Shown one piece after another: positions 26,172 through 34,925 of a stretch of 64,000 nt of DNA. The stretch comes from Naumannella halotolerans (lineage in GTDB: Bacteria; Actinomycetota; Actinomycetes; Propionibacteriales; Propionibacteriaceae). The position numbers and the translations under genes were made by a program. Positions within the stretch are counted from its first letter, which is position 1, and each line of letters opens with the position of its first letter. The notes under the pieces were generated by a model. That model was not told the DNA's origin. It saw only the letters and a program-made list of their open reading frames with translations, and did no database searches. The stretch covers positions 1,054,001 to 1,118,000 of the forward strand of contig NZ_SOAW01000001.1 of assembly GCF_004364645.1 (NCBI RefSeq), written 5' to 3'.

Positions 26172-27551
26172 TCAGGCGATCGCGTAGATGATCAACACCA
26201 GGACGAAGCCGACGACGGACTCGATCGACTGCTGGACCGTCCAGGTCTTCAAGGTGGTCTTCACATCCATCCCCATCAAGCGGCCGACCAACCAGAAGCC
26301 GGAGTCGTTGACGTGGCTGGCGAAGACCGAGCCGGCGGCCGCGGCAAGGGTGATGGCTCCGACCTCGACGGCATTGAAGCCACCGGTGGTGACCGCCGGG
26401 CCGAGCAGACCGGCGGTGGTCACAAGGGCGACGGTGGCCGAACCCTGGGCGACCCGCAGGGCGACCGCGATCACGTAGGCGGCGAAGATCACCGGCATCC
26501 CGAGGTCGGACAGGGTGTTGGCGAGTGCATCCCCGATGCCCGAGGTACGCAGCACTCCGCCGAACATGCCACCGGCGCCGGTGATCAGGATCACCGAAGC
26601 CACCGGGCCCAGGGTGCCGTCGACCAGCTTCTCCAGCGCGGTGCCGTTCTGCCCGCGGAACTTGCCCAGGACCAGCAGCGCCACCAGGGCGGTGATCAAC
26701 AAGGCGATCGGTGAGTTGCCGAGCAGGATCAGCGCCTGTGCCCAGGTCTGCGAGGTGTCGACGACACCGGCCGTGCCGAGGCTGGTCAACCCGGTGTTGA
26801 GGAAGATCAACAGCAACGGCAGGGCCAGGATCGCCACCACCGTGCCGGCCGAGGGCGGATTCTCCGGCTGGTCCTCATCGGTGGCACCGAACAGATCGGG
26901 CACGATCATCGGGTACTTCGAGTTCACGAACTTCGCCCACAGGTAACCCGACACGTACCAGGTGGGGACCACGATCGCCAGACCGATCAGCAGCACGATC
27001 CCGAGATTGGCGCCGAAGAACTCCGAGGCCGAGACCGGGCCGGGATGCGGTGGTACGAAGACGTGCATCACCGAGAAGGCAGCCGCGCCGCTGAAGCCGT
27101 AGAGCAGCAGGTTCTGCCCGCCGATCCGCCGGGCGACGGCGAAGATGATCGGCAACATCACGACCAGGCCGGCGTCGAAGAAGATCGGGAAGCCGAGGAT
27201 CAATGAGGTGAGGCCGAGGGCGAAGGCTGCCCGCTTCTCGCCGAAGATCTCGACCATCTTGTCCGCCACGGCCTTGGCGCCGCCGCTGGATTCGATCAAC
27301 CGGCCGAGGATCGCACCCAGACCGATCAGCAGGGCCACCGAACCCAGCGTGCTGCCGAAACCGTCGACCAGGGTGTCGACGATCGAGCCCAGCGGAATGC
27401 CGGTGGCGACCGCGGTCAGCAACGAGACCACGATCAGCACCAGCAAGGCGTGCAGTTCGACCTTGATCACGAGGAAGAGGATCAGCACCACTGCGGCAAG
27501 GGCGATGCCGAGCAGCGGGCCGGCGCCCAGGGTCTGGGTCCATTCGTCCAT
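26172..27551 (-). CDS. gntP: Gluconate:H+ symporter GntP family
   Basis: The 459-residue protein has about 12 to 14 membrane segments and the GntP family motifs (GAILGRLIESSGGAKAVADK near residue 80, FVPPHPGPV near 160, HVNDSGFWLVGRLMGM near the C-terminus). It imports gluconate or a related sugar acid. The ATG at 27551 has GGAG 6 nt upstream, and a longer frame upstream is not supported. It forms an operon with the kinase and diverges from the GntR regulator. Confidence 0.9.
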   Translation of the reverse strand: MDEWTQTLGAGPLLGIALAAVVLILFLVIKVELHALLVLIVVSLLTAVATGIPLGSIVDTLVDGFGSTLGSVALLIGLGAILGRLIESSGGAKAVADKMVEIFGEKRAAFALGLTSLILGFPIFFDAGLVVMLPIIFAVARRIGGQNLLLYGFSGAAAFSVMHVFVPPHPGPVSASEFFGANLGIVLLIGLAIVVPTWYVSGYLWAKFVNSKYPMIVPDLFGATDEDQPENPPSAGTVVAILALPLLLIFLNTGLTSLGTAGVVDTSQTWAQALILLGNSPIALLITALVALLVLGKFRGQNGTALEKLVDGTLGPVASVILITGAGGMFGGVLRTSGIGDALANTLSDLGMPVIFAAYVIAVALRVAQGSATVALVTTAGLLGPAVTTGGFNAVEVGAITLAAAAGSVFASHVNDSGFWLVGRLMGMDVKTTLKTWTVQQSIESVVGFVLVLIIYAIA

Positions 27552-27644
27552 GGGTTTCTCCGTTGAAAGCGCGGGTGTTCCCGCTGACAAATACTACTTA
27601 TCGGCAGGCTAAGGTATCCCCCTGACATCCAGCAAGGGGGTTCG

Positions 27645-28337
27645 ATGGCGAACGCAGTCCACCGCGGAGTGGTCGACGACCTCGGTCGACGGATCACGGC
27701 CGGCACCGTCGCGCCGGGCGCCGTCTTCACCGTCGCCCGACTGGAGGCCGACTACCAGGTCTCCCGCACCGTCGTCCGCGAGGCCGTCCGGGTGCTGGAG
27801 AGTCTGCGGCTGGTGGAATCCCGACGTCGTGTCGGACTTCGGGTACGGCCGCGCGACGAGTGGTGCGCCCTCGACCCGCAGGTGATCACCTGGAGCCTGG
27901 AAGGACCGTTCCGGCAGCGCCAACTGGCGGCCCTGATGGAGTTGCGGGTGGCGATCGAACCGGTCGCCGCCGAACTGGCCGCGACCCGGGCCAGCACCGC
28001 ACAGCGGGCCGAACTGAACCGGCTGGCCGAGCAGCTGCGCTTCCTGGGCGAACAGTCCAAGGGCAACGACCCGGAGTTCCTGGCCGCGGACCTGGCCTTC
28101 CACGACACCTTGTTGCTGGCCTCGGGCAACCCGATGTTCATCGCATTGCGCGGGCCGATCGGCGAACTGCTCTGCGCCCGTGCGTCCTTCGGCCTGCACC
28201 CGGCCGTTCCCGAGGAGGGCACCCTGGAGGAGCATGTGGCCACCGCCGAGGCGATCGGGCAGGGAGCCGCAGCCGAGGCAAGGGCACACTCGGCCCGCCA
28301 CATGGGCATCGTCCGTCGTGAGGTGGAACACGCCTGA
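27645..28337 (+). CDS. GntR family (FCD-type) regulator of the gluconate operon
   Basis: The 230-residue protein has a winged helix (residues 5-72, VSRTVVREAVRVLESLRLVES) and an FCD domain with likely metal and ligand residues in ADLAFHDTLLLASGN. It is divergent from gntP-gntK across 93 bp. That gap holds an AT-rich stretch (27588-27615) with back-to-back promoter-like boxes (TAAGGT rightward, TAGTAT leftward), where it probably binds. Gluconate or 6-phosphogluconate as effector is inference. The ribosome site AAGGGGG fixes the start. Confidence 0.88.
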   Translation: MANAVHRGVVDDLGRRITAGTVAPGAVFTVARLEADYQVSRTVVREAVRVLESLRLVESRRRVGLRVRPRDEWCALDPQVITWSLEGPFRQRQLAALMELRVAIEPVAAELAATRASTAQRAELNRLAEQLRFLGEQSKGNDPEFLAADLAFHDTLLLASGNPMFIALRGPIGELLCARASFGLHPAVPEEGTLEEHVATAEAIGQGAAAEARAHSARHMGIVRREVEHA

Positions 28338-28449
28338 GCCGGGCTGGGCAGCACCGCGACACCATCGGTGGCTTCATCCGAATGGCTTCCTGGATTCATC
28401 GCAGGACCCGTTGGACCACCGCACCAGGGCGACCCGTTAGATTCGCACC

Positions 28450-29493
28450 ATGACGACGGCCAGGACAACGATGTACGCCAACCAGCTCGACTCCCCCGCC
28501 CCGCTCGCCGATCGGCCGCTGCACTGGCGGGAGACCGAGCGCCCCGTACCCGCAGCCGGGCAGCTGCTGATCAAGGTGATCGCCTGCGGTGTCTGCCGCT
28601 CGAATCTGCACATGATCGAAGGCGACTGGGTCGACGGGGGCGTACCCGCCATCTCCCCGATCGTTCCCGGGCACGAGGTCACCGGCACCGTGGTCGAGCT
28701 CGCCGAGGATGTCACCGGGTTCGAGCTCGGACAGACCGTCGGTGTGCAGCCGCTGTGGTGGACCTGCGAGGAGTGCGAGTTCTGCACCAGCGGCCGGGAG
28801 ATGCTGTGCCACCAGCGCAAGATCACCGGTGAACACGTCGACGGCGGGTACGGCGAGTACATGCTGGCCACCGCCGCCCACACCTACGCCCTGCCCGACG
28901 GGCTGGACCCGGTGGACGCCGCTCCCCTGTTCTGCCCCGGCATCACCGCCTTCGGTGTGGTCGACAAACTCGACCTCGGTCCCGGCGACGTGGTGGCCGT
29001 CTTCGGCCTCGGCGGCGTGGGACACATGGCCGTGCAATTCGCAGCCCTGACCGGAGCCGAGGTGGTGGGCGTTGGCCGCAATCGCGACCACCTGGCCGTG
29101 GCGGTCGAGCTCGGCGCCTCCCGTACCGTCGACTCCACCGATGCCGATGCCCTGGCCGAGATCGCCGGCACCGCCGACGCGGTGCTCAACTTCGCCCCCG
29201 TCGACACGGTCACCGAGCAGGCTCTGGCCACCCTCAAATGGGGCGGCACCCTGGTCAGTGCCGTGCCGGTGACGGTCACCGACTTCCCGTTCAACACCGA
29301 ACAGACCATCCGTGGCTCGGTCCTGGGCAACCGAGAACAGATGCAGGAGGTGCTGCGGCTGGCCGCCGAGGGCAAGGTCCGCACCGTCACCGAACGCTTC
29401 CCCCTGGACCGGGCCACCGAGGCACTGGACCGGCTGGCCGCCGGCACCCTGCGTTCGCGGGCCGTACTGGCTGCCGCCGAGACGCTCGACTGA
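28450..29493 (+). CDS. Zinc-dependent alcohol dehydrogenase
   Basis: The 347-residue protein is a medium-chain dehydrogenase. Catalytic-zinc ligands are in CGVCRSNLH and GHEVTG; the structural-zinc lobe has cysteines in CEECEFC and MLCHQ; the NAD-binding motif is VFGLGGVGHMAVQ. The order fits AdhA-type enzymes, which act on primary alcohols or aldehydes. A TAGATT box ends exactly 6 nt before the ATG, suggesting a leaderless mRNA. It is not obviously linked to its neighbours. Confidence 0.9.
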   Translation: MTTARTTMYANQLDSPAPLADRPLHWRETERPVPAAGQLLIKVIACGVCRSNLHMIEGDWVDGGVPAISPIVPGHEVTGTVVELAEDVTGFELGQTVGVQPLWWTCEECEFCTSGREMLCHQRKITGEHVDGGYGEYMLATAAHTYALPDGLDPVDAAPLFCPGITAFGVVDKLDLGPGDVVAVFGLGGVGHMAVQFAALTGAEVVGVGRNRDHLAVAVELGASRTVDSTDADALAEIAGTADAVLNFAPVDTVTEQALATLKWGGTLVSAVPVTVTDFPFNTEQTIRGSVLGNREQMQEVLRLAAEGKVRTVTERFPLDRATEALDRLAAGTLRSRAVLAAAETLD

Positions 29494-29539
29494 GGAGACG
29501 CCATCGGCCGGGTACGGGTCGGCGGCGGGCATGATCGTC

Positions 29540-29568
29540 TTGGTGGGTTTCAGGCAGTCGGCTAGCAT
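29540..29568 (+). promoter_or_regulatory. Promoter of the CorC leader
   Basis: TTGGTG (29540-29545) and TAGCAT (29563-29568) are 17 bp apart. Transcription would begin near 29575, leaving a leader of about 226 nt before the first CorC gene. The 307-base gap has no other gene besides the small leader ORF. Confidence 0.55.
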
Positions 29569-29618
29569 CGTTGCGACAGTGCCGGCGAACGTCCGGTGAT
29601 GTTCAAGGACAGGACGAA

Positions 29619-29807
29619 TTGACAGGGCCAGCTCCCGACCCCGCCAAACCCCATTCACCCCGCCCGGCCCTTCGCCCCGGCATCTCCCCGCAGCAGCCGA
29701 TCGGTCACGCTGACCCGATCCCGGCACCCGGGTCGAGGACGCCGGTCGTCGATCGGCGGGCCACGCGCCAGGGCGAACCGCACCGTTCGGTGGTGCTGCC
29801 ATGCTGA
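29619..29807 (+). CDS. Proline-rich leader ORF overlapping the first CorC gene
   Basis: A TTG-initiated frame encodes 62 residues, of which 15 are proline; 13 of these fall in the first 42 residues (for example PAPDPAKPHSPRP). A purine-rich AGGACAGGACG precedes the TTG. Its TGA lies at 29805-29807, overlapping the ATG of the CorC gene at 29801 by 7 bp, which would couple their translation. In Salmonella, proline-codon-rich leaders (mgtL, mgtP) sense proline and Mg through ribosome speed. A similar job here is inference; the frame may also be chance. Confidence 0.35.
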   Translation: MTGPAPDPAKPHSPRPALRPGISPQQPIGHADPIPAPGSRTPVVDRRATRQGEPHRSVVLPC

Positions 29808-31240
29808 TGACCCTGCTCTCGCTGCTGCTCGGCGTGCTGGTGGTCTTCGCGATCACTGCCGCCACAGGCTACTTCGTGGCCCAGGAGTTCGCCTACATGA
29901 CCGTCGACCGGTCGCGGTTGCGCGCCGCCGCCGAGGCTGGCGATCCGGCCGCGGCACGGACGCTGAAGGTCACCCGCCGTACCTCGTTCATGCTCTCGGG
30001 TGCCCAACTCGGGATCACCGTCACCGGCCTGCTGGTCGGTTATGTCGCCGAGCCCCTGATCGGGCAGGCCTTCGGTGAGCTGCTCGGCGTCACCGGCGTA
30101 CCGACCGCGGTCGGTGTCGCCATCGGTACGGTGCTCGCGCTGATCTTCGCCACCTTGGTGCAGATGCTCTTCGGTGAGTTGTTCCCGAAGAATCTCAGCA
30201 TCGCCCGGCCCGAACCGGTCGCCCGCTGGCTGTCCCGCTCGACCCTGGGCTATCTGACGATCACCGGCTGGCTGATCTGGATCTTCGACACGTCGTCGAA
30301 CCTGCTGCTGCGGGCCCTGCGGATCGAGCCGGTGCACGATGTGGAGTCCTCGGCCACGGTGACCGACCTCGAACACATCGTCGCCGACTCCCGGGAGTCC
30401 GGTGAGCTGACCGAGGAGATGTCGATCCTGCTGGACCGGGTGCTGGACTTCCCCAAGCACGACGTCGAACATGCCATGGTCCCCCGCAGCCGGGTCGACT
30501 ACGTCGATGCCGACATCACCCTCGGTGAGGTGCGGGAGCTGATGCAGAGCGGGCATTCGCGCTACCCGGTGATCGGTGCCGACGACGAGATCCTCGGCGT
30601 GGTCCACCTGGTCGATGTGCTCGGGATCGAGGCCGAGGGTGATCAGGCCCGCTGGTCGGATCCGGCCACCAGCCTGCTCCGGCCGGCCGTGGTGGTACCC
30701 GAACTGATGCCGATGCCGAATGCGCTGCAGGCGATCGGGGCGGCCAAGGAGCAGCTCGCCGTCGTGATCGACGAATACGGCGGCATGACCGGCATCGTCA
30801 CCGTGGAGGATCTGGTCGAGGAGATCGTCGGGGAGATCCGCGACGAGCACGATGAACCGGTCGAGCCGGAGTACCGCGTCGATGCGGTCAGTGGCGACTG
30901 GGTGTTCCGCGGCGACCTGCCGATCGACGAGGTCGAACGGGTGGTCGGGCGCGATCTTCCCCACGGTGACTACGAGACGATCGCCGGGTTGTTGATCGCC
31001 GAGAACGGTGCGCTGCCCGAGACCGGGGAGACGATCCGGTTGCGCTTGCCCGACGATCCGGGCGATCTGGCGGTGACCAGGGAGCCCGATCCCTGGTACC
31101 TCGAGGTCGAGGTCCGCGAGGTCGAGCAGTACGTACCGTCGCTGGTGATCGCGAAGCTGATCCCACCGGCGGACGATGATGATCATGACGACAGGTCGGT
31201 GGACCCGGCCAGTACCGACCAGCAGGAGGCGGACCGATGA
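29801..31240 (+). CDS. CorC/CNNM (HlyC) family membrane transporter with CBS domains, copy 1
   Basis: The 479-residue protein has an N-terminal DUF21 membrane domain (four segments, residues about 1-170, with [14 protein letters not shown] and [14 protein letters not shown]), two CBS repeats (about 215-340, [13 protein letters not shown] and [20 protein letters not shown]) and a C-terminal CorC_HlyC domain (about 355-450). The family exports Mg or Co and gives tolerance to high Mg in several bacteria. Its stop overlaps the next gene (ATGA). It lies behind a long leader with a proline-rich ORF. Confidence 0.88.
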   Translation: MLMTLLSLLLGVLVVFAITAATGYFVAQEFAYMTVDRSRLRAAAEAGDPAAARTLKVTRRTSFMLSGAQLGITVTGLLVGYVAEPLIGQAFGELLGVTGVPTAVGVAIGTVLALIFATLVQMLFGELFPKNLSIARPEPVARWLSRSTLGYLTITGWLIWIFDTSSNLLLRALRIEPVHDVESSATVTDLEHIVADSRESGELTEEMSILLDRVLDFPKHDVEHAMVPRSRVDYVDADITLGEVRELMQSGHSRYPVIGADDEILGVVHLVDVLGIEAEGDQARWSDPATSLLRPAVVVPELMPMPNALQAIGAAKEQLAVVIDEYGGMTGIVTVEDLVEEIVGEIRDEHDEPVEPEYRVDAVSGDWVFRGDLPIDEVERVVGRDLPHGDYETIAGLLIAENGALPETGETIRLRLPDDPGDLAVTREPDPWYLEVEVREVEQYVPSLVIAKLIPPADDDDHDDRSVDPASTDQQEADR

Positions 31241-32247
31241 TGGAGAATCCGATCGTCGTACTGATCGCCACCGTCGCGCTGATCGGCCTCAGTGCCTTCT
31301 TCGTCGCCGTCGAGTTCGCGCTGATCTCGGCCAAGCGTCACCGCTTGGAGGATGCGGCAGGCCAGAGCCGGGCCGGGCGGGCGGCCCTGCGCAGTTCCAC
31401 GGAGTTGTCGGTGATGCTGGCCGGTTCACAGTTGGGGATCACCGCCTGCACCCTGGCGCTGGGATCGGTGACCAAACCCGCGGTGCACCACTGGCTGACG
31501 CCGCTCTTCGAGTCCTGGGGCCTGCCCCTGATCGCCGCGGACGTGGCCGGTTTCGTGATCGCGTTGATCATCGTCACCTTCCTCCACCTGGTCGTCGGTG
31601 AAATGGCACCGAAGTCGTGGGCGATCGCCCATCCGGAGAAGTCCGCGACGTTGCTCGCCGTTCCGATGCGCGCCTTCATGTGGGTCACCCGGCCGGTGCT
31701 GAACCTGCTGAACAATGCGGCCAATGCTCTGCTGCACCGCGTCGGCGTGGAACCGGTGGACGAACTGGCCACAGGTCAGAGCCCGGATGCCCTGCGCCAG
31801 CTGGTGCGGCACTCGGCGAATGTCGGCGCACTGGATGCCAGCTACTCCGAGCAACTGTCCGGTGCGCTCGACCTCGGTCGGTTGCAGGTACGCGACCTAG
31901 TGGAGCCGCAGACCCCGGTGGCCGTTCCGGTCGAGGCCACCGTCGGCGAGGTGCAGCAGGCGAGCCGCCGCAGCGGGCACCTGCGGATCCTGGTCGGCGA
32001 TCCGCAGCAACCAACCGGCCTGATCCACGTCCGCGACACGCTCACCCTTGCCTCGGACGGCCCGATCGATTCCCTGATCCGTCCGCTGTACGTGCTGGAA
32101 CCCGATGCCACCGTGCTCACCGCGCTGGCCGAGATGCAGGAGGCCGGCTCGCAGCTGGCGGTGGTCCAGGACCGTGACGGCCTGCTCGGGGTGCTCACCC
32201 TGGCCGACATGCTGCGCGGACTTTTCCCCGAGGAAGCCGCGGCCTGA
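31237..32247 (+). CDS. CorC/CNNM family membrane transporter, copy 2
   Basis: This 336-residue paralogue has the same DUF21 membrane domain (VAVEFALISAKRHRLEDA, LHLVVGEMAPKSWAI) and two CBS repeats but lacks the C-terminal CorC_HlyC domain of copy 1. Pairs of a long and a short CNNM gene are common in actinobacteria and may form a mixed dimer; that is inference. It overlaps copy 1 by 4 bp (two ATG codons in a row, 31237 and 31240) and ends before a strong hairpin. Confidence 0.88.
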   Translation: MMENPIVVLIATVALIGLSAFFVAVEFALISAKRHRLEDAAGQSRAGRAALRSSTELSVMLAGSQLGITACTLALGSVTKPAVHHWLTPLFESWGLPLIAADVAGFVIALIIVTFLHLVVGEMAPKSWAIAHPEKSATLLAVPMRAFMWVTRPVLNLLNNAANALLHRVGVEPVDELATGQSPDALRQLVRHSANVGALDASYSEQLSGALDLGRLQVRDLVEPQTPVAVPVEATVGEVQQASRRSGHLRILVGDPQQPTGLIHVRDTLTLASDGPIDSLIRPLYVLEPDATVLTALAEMQEAGSQLAVVQDRDGLLGVLTLADMLRGLFPEEAAA

Positions 32248-32267
32248 GCAGGCTGCGACTGCCACCA

Positions 32268-32307
32268 CAGGAGCCTGGACCTGTCGGGTCCCGGCTCCTG
32301 CTGTTTT
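32268..32307 (+). terminator. Terminator after the CorC operon
   Basis: A long interrupted stem (outer CAGGAGCC/GGCTCCTG, inner GGACC/GGTCC, 32268-32300) is followed by CTGTTTT. It also faces the convergent dioxygenase gene and could stop both. Confidence 0.8.
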
Positions 32308-32373
32308 CGCCTGCTTCGCCGTGGGTCGGACCCGCAGGTCATCACCGTTCACCGGCGCATCGGCGAGTGTCGG

Positions 32374-33411
32374 TCAGGACTCCTCTGCCGACGCTTCGGC
32401 TCCCGGGCCACCGCCCGATGGCGGCTCACCGGACGGGGGCTCGCCGCCACCGGATGGCGGCTCTCCCCCGCCGCCGGGGCCGCCCTCACCACCTGCGCCG
32501 GGTCCGCCTTCGCCGCCCATCTCGCCGGCGGTGGGTTCTGTGCCGGTGTCGATCGGTACCTGCAATGAGGCGTGATAGCCCGCGTCGAGGTCACCGGTGA
32601 CGGTTGCCAACTGGTTGACGCCTCCGTCGTCGCCGAAGACGTTGTCTGTCTCCAGGGTCAGCTGGGACATGTTGGTCACCGACTGCTCGTAACCGGTGGT
32701 GGCGTAGACGGTGTCGCAGATGTCCTGTGGCAGCGCCATCTGCGAGGTCGACAACCGTGCGTCGTAGTCGGTCATCGACGCCTCATCCGGGTACACCTCG
32801 AAGTGCACATGCGGCCAGCGGCCGGTGTAGCAGGCGGGGAAGATCGCCGTGAAGTTGACCTTGCCCTCGTCGTCGGTGATCTGGACGCCACGCAGGTAGT
32901 TCTCGTCCTCGATGGACTCGGTGTACATCGAGTAGTCACCATTGCGGTCGCAGTGCCAGACGTAGACCGCTGCGCCGACCATCGGGGCGTTCTCGTTGAC
33001 CATGTCCAGCACGGTCAGCTCGAAGGTGAACGGGACCCCCTCAGCCGTCCCGGAAGCGTCACCGAAGCTGGAGCGGATGTCGGACCGGATGATCCCGTCC
33101 ATCTCCAGTACATCCGGGCCATTGGACCCGTCGGCCGGATAGGGTCCGTTGGTCTCGTCGGGGATCTCGGTGAGCTCCGAGGAAGAAGTGGTCGCGTCCG
33201 AGCTCGTGGTGTCACTGGCTGCGGCACCGCAGGCCGCCAGTGCTGCCGTACCGGCGCCGGCTCCGAGCACGGCCAGCATGCGCCGACGGGAGAACAGCGT
33301 CCCGAGGTCGAACCGCAGGCCCTGATCCACCACCTCCTCGGTGGGATCCGGAAGCAACCGGCCCTGGTAGGCCGGGCCTTCAGGGGTGTCGTACGGGCGG
33401 GGTTTGTTCAT
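32374..33411 (-). CDS. Exported intradiol ring-cleavage dioxygenase-like lipoprotein
   Basis: The 345-residue protein has a twin-arginine type signal (FSRRRMLAVLGAGAG, residues 40-54) that ends in a lipobox LAAC61, so it is probably a Tat-exported lipoprotein. The catalytic domain (about 85-250) resembles protocatechuate 3,4-dioxygenase beta subunits. Likely iron ligands are in YVWHCD and in GRWPHVHFEV (His201 and His203). The C-terminal 65 residues are repeats of Gly, Pro, Glu and Ser (GGEGGPG, EPPSGGG), probably an unstructured cell-wall spacer. The ATG at 33411 follows an AGAGGAA site. The aromatic substrate is unknown. Confidence 0.85.
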   Translation of the reverse strand: MNKPRPYDTPEGPAYQGRLLPDPTEEVVDQGLRFDLGTLFSRRRMLAVLGAGAGTAALAACGAAASDTTSSDATTSSSELTEIPDETNGPYPADGSNGPDVLEMDGIIRSDIRSSFGDASGTAEGVPFTFELTVLDMVNENAPMVGAAVYVWHCDRNGDYSMYTESIEDENYLRGVQITDDEGKVNFTAIFPACYTGRWPHVHFEVYPDEASMTDYDARLSTSQMALPQDICDTVYATTGYEQSVTNMSQLTLETDNVFGDDGGVNQLATVTGDLDAGYHASLQVPIDTGTEPTAGEMGGEGGPGAGGEGGPGGGGEPPSGGGEPPSGEPPSGGGPGAEASAEES

Positions 33412-33755
33412 CAGGTCAATTCCTCTTGATCATGGTCCTTCATCAACGTCATACAGAGTGCCCCATCAGATTCAGCGGACTCTGGGAGGTGTCTGTGCCA
33501 TTCCTGTGACGGATTCGGGCGAGTTCGACGGACCCGGATCTCGATCATGGCGAGGTTCTCCATCGGCTCCCGGACGACAGGGCGGAGTGATCAGCAACCA
33601 CCTTTGCGGCACGACGGAACGGGAGGGCTGCGCTCGCCCCCACGGCTGGAAGCGGGAGCCCAACCGTACGGATCGAACAGGCGACGCGTAGGTTTGAGTC
33701 CTGCCCGGGCAGCTGACGGTGCACCATCGACCGCCACTTCGGTGAGGGAGCAACC
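33412..33755. other. Intergenic region with tRNA-like sequence
   Basis: No gene is supported. Bases 33655-33712 read like the 3' half of a tRNA on the plus strand (a T-arm-like GTAGG-TTTGAGT-CCTGC followed by CCGGGCA), but the invariant C of the T-loop is T and I cannot build the anticodon or 5' acceptor arms. The ribosome site of the next gene (GAGGGAG) is at the right end. Confidence 0.4.
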
Positions 33756-34925
33756 ATGATGCGCATCGGTGCGATTCTCTGGATCGTCGTGGCCGTGGGC
33801 AATTTCGCTCTGCAGTTGATCGTGGTCAGCGCCTGGCCTGTGCCCTATGTGCTGGCCGAACACACCGTCAGCGAGTTGGGCTACACCAGCTGTGGCCCGC
33901 AGGAGCGCGCCAGCGGGACGCTGGAGACCTGCTCACCCCGGCACATGCTGCTGAACGCCGGTGGCGTCGTCCAGTACTCCCTGTTGGGTCTCGGTGGCTG
34001 GCTGCTGCGGCCGTTGTGGCACCGGTCCCGGCTGATCACGGCCGGCTTCGTGGCGATCACGGTCGGCGGGATCGCGGTCTCGGTGATTCCCGGCGACGTG
34101 AACATCACCGCCCATGCCCTGTGGGCACTGCCGCTGCTGCTGGGCGGGTTGGTCGTCCAATTGCTGGCCGCGGCGAAGATGCGCCGCAGCTCTCCCCGGC
34201 TGGCGGCGTTCTCCGCGGTCACGGGCCTGATCTCGGTGGCCGGCACGATCTGGCTCGGATTCGCGCTGAGCGGTGCGGGATTGATCGGCTACGCCGAGCG
34301 GGTGTCGGCCGAGACGATCTACCTGTGGCTGTTCGTCATCGGACTGGCGGTGTTGATTCGACCCGGCCTGCGATCGGGCGCGTCGGACAGACGCCACGGT
34401 AGTGCCGGGTTCGGCACCGTCCGACTGCGTACCGGTCGATCATTCGGGTGGCCGGGCGAGGGCACCCCAGACGCGCCGGTCCCGGTTGACGGGATGGGAA
34501 TCGCATCGGGTGATCCACCGCCCCTCCTGACGTCGTCCCGGCTCGCCGCACAGGTCACAGGTGTGGAAAGACTTCGCACGGATGATCCGAAGCGCCTCGG
34601 ACGCCTCCGCCGACAGGTACGGGTCGGTATGGATCTTGAGTCCGCCACCCTTGTTCTGCACCCGCGTGATCACGACATCGGTCATCACTCGAGCAAGCAC
34701 GAGCTGGGCTTCGTTGTACAGGCGAGTCCATCCCGCGGGCAGGTCCCAGGCATCCCGGGGGCCGGCGAAGGGCACTCGCGACTCGACAGGCAGCGGGAGA
34801 GCAGAGCCGTGCTCATCGGCGTACAACATGGCATTCCTCCCTTCTGCAGTACCGAACCCATCGCATCGCCTGTTCTCCGGCGACTCGAGCGACCTGATCG
34901 TCGAGCAGGTCTTCGCCGAAGCTAA
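33756..34925 (+). CDS. DUF998-like membrane protein with an antisense-reading C-terminal extension
   Basis: The first 205 residues look like a DUF998 protein, with about six membrane segments (AILWIVVAVGNFALQLIVV, VVQYSLLGLGGWLLRPLW and so on) and the early loop LAEHTVSELGY. The frame continues to 389 residues, but the last 180 have no hydrophobic pattern and are the complementary strand of a convergent small gene. A one-base shift would end the protein at 34402, the expected size. So the 3' end is either frameshifted or has lost its stop. The function is unknown. GAGGGAG precedes the ATG. Confidence 0.6.
   Translation: MMRIGAILWIVVAVGNFALQLIVVSAWPVPYVLAEHTVSELGYTSCGPQERASGTLETCSPRHMLLNAGGVVQYSLLGLGGWLLRPLWHRSRLITAGFVAITVGGIAVSVIPGDVNITAHALWALPLLLGGLVVQLLAAAKMRRSSPRLAAFSAVTGLISVAGTIWLGFALSGAGLIGYAERVSAETIYLWLFVIGLAVLIRPGLRSGASDRRHGSAGFGTVRLRTGRSFGWPGEGTPDAPVPVDGMGIASGDPPPLLTSSRLAAQVTGVERLRTDDPKRLGRLRRQVRVGMDLESATLVLHPRDHDIGHHSSKHELGFVVQASPSRGQVPGIPGAGEGHSRLDRQRESRAVLIGVQHGIPPFCSTEPIASPVLRRLERPDRRAGLRRS
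34440..34829 (-). CDS. Small protein with a CxxC...CxxH zinc-type motif, function unknown
   Basis: The 129-residue protein ends in a probable zinc-binding unit (CDLCGEPG, then WITRCDSHP). The first part (WTRLYNEAQLVLARV and IHTDPYLSAEASEALRII) looks like a regular globular fold. A strong GGGAGGAATGCC ribosome site supports the ATG at 34829. The motif CxxCGxPG...W...C..H occurs in short proteins scattered through phages and plasmids, with no known role. It follows the SUFU-like gene by 92 bp and is antisense to the tail of the DUF998 frame. Confidence 0.65.
   Translation of the reverse strand: MLYADEHGSALPLPVESRVPFAGPRDAWDLPAGWTRLYNEAQLVLARVMTDVVITRVQNKGGGLKIHTDPYLSAEASEALRIIRAKSFHTCDLCGEPGRRQEGRWITRCDSHPVNRDRRVWGALARPPE

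Noticed and set aside
29494-29800. M-box (ykoK) Mg riboswitch before the CorC genes
   Set aside because: The conserved GUUAGGU and GCCGCUACCGGC blocks are not present; only the promoter and the proline-rich frame are supported.
33655-33712. tRNA-like 3' half on the plus strand
   Set aside because: The T-arm resembles a tRNA but the invariant T-loop C is T and no anticodon arm or 5' acceptor strand can be built, so I did not call a tRNA.
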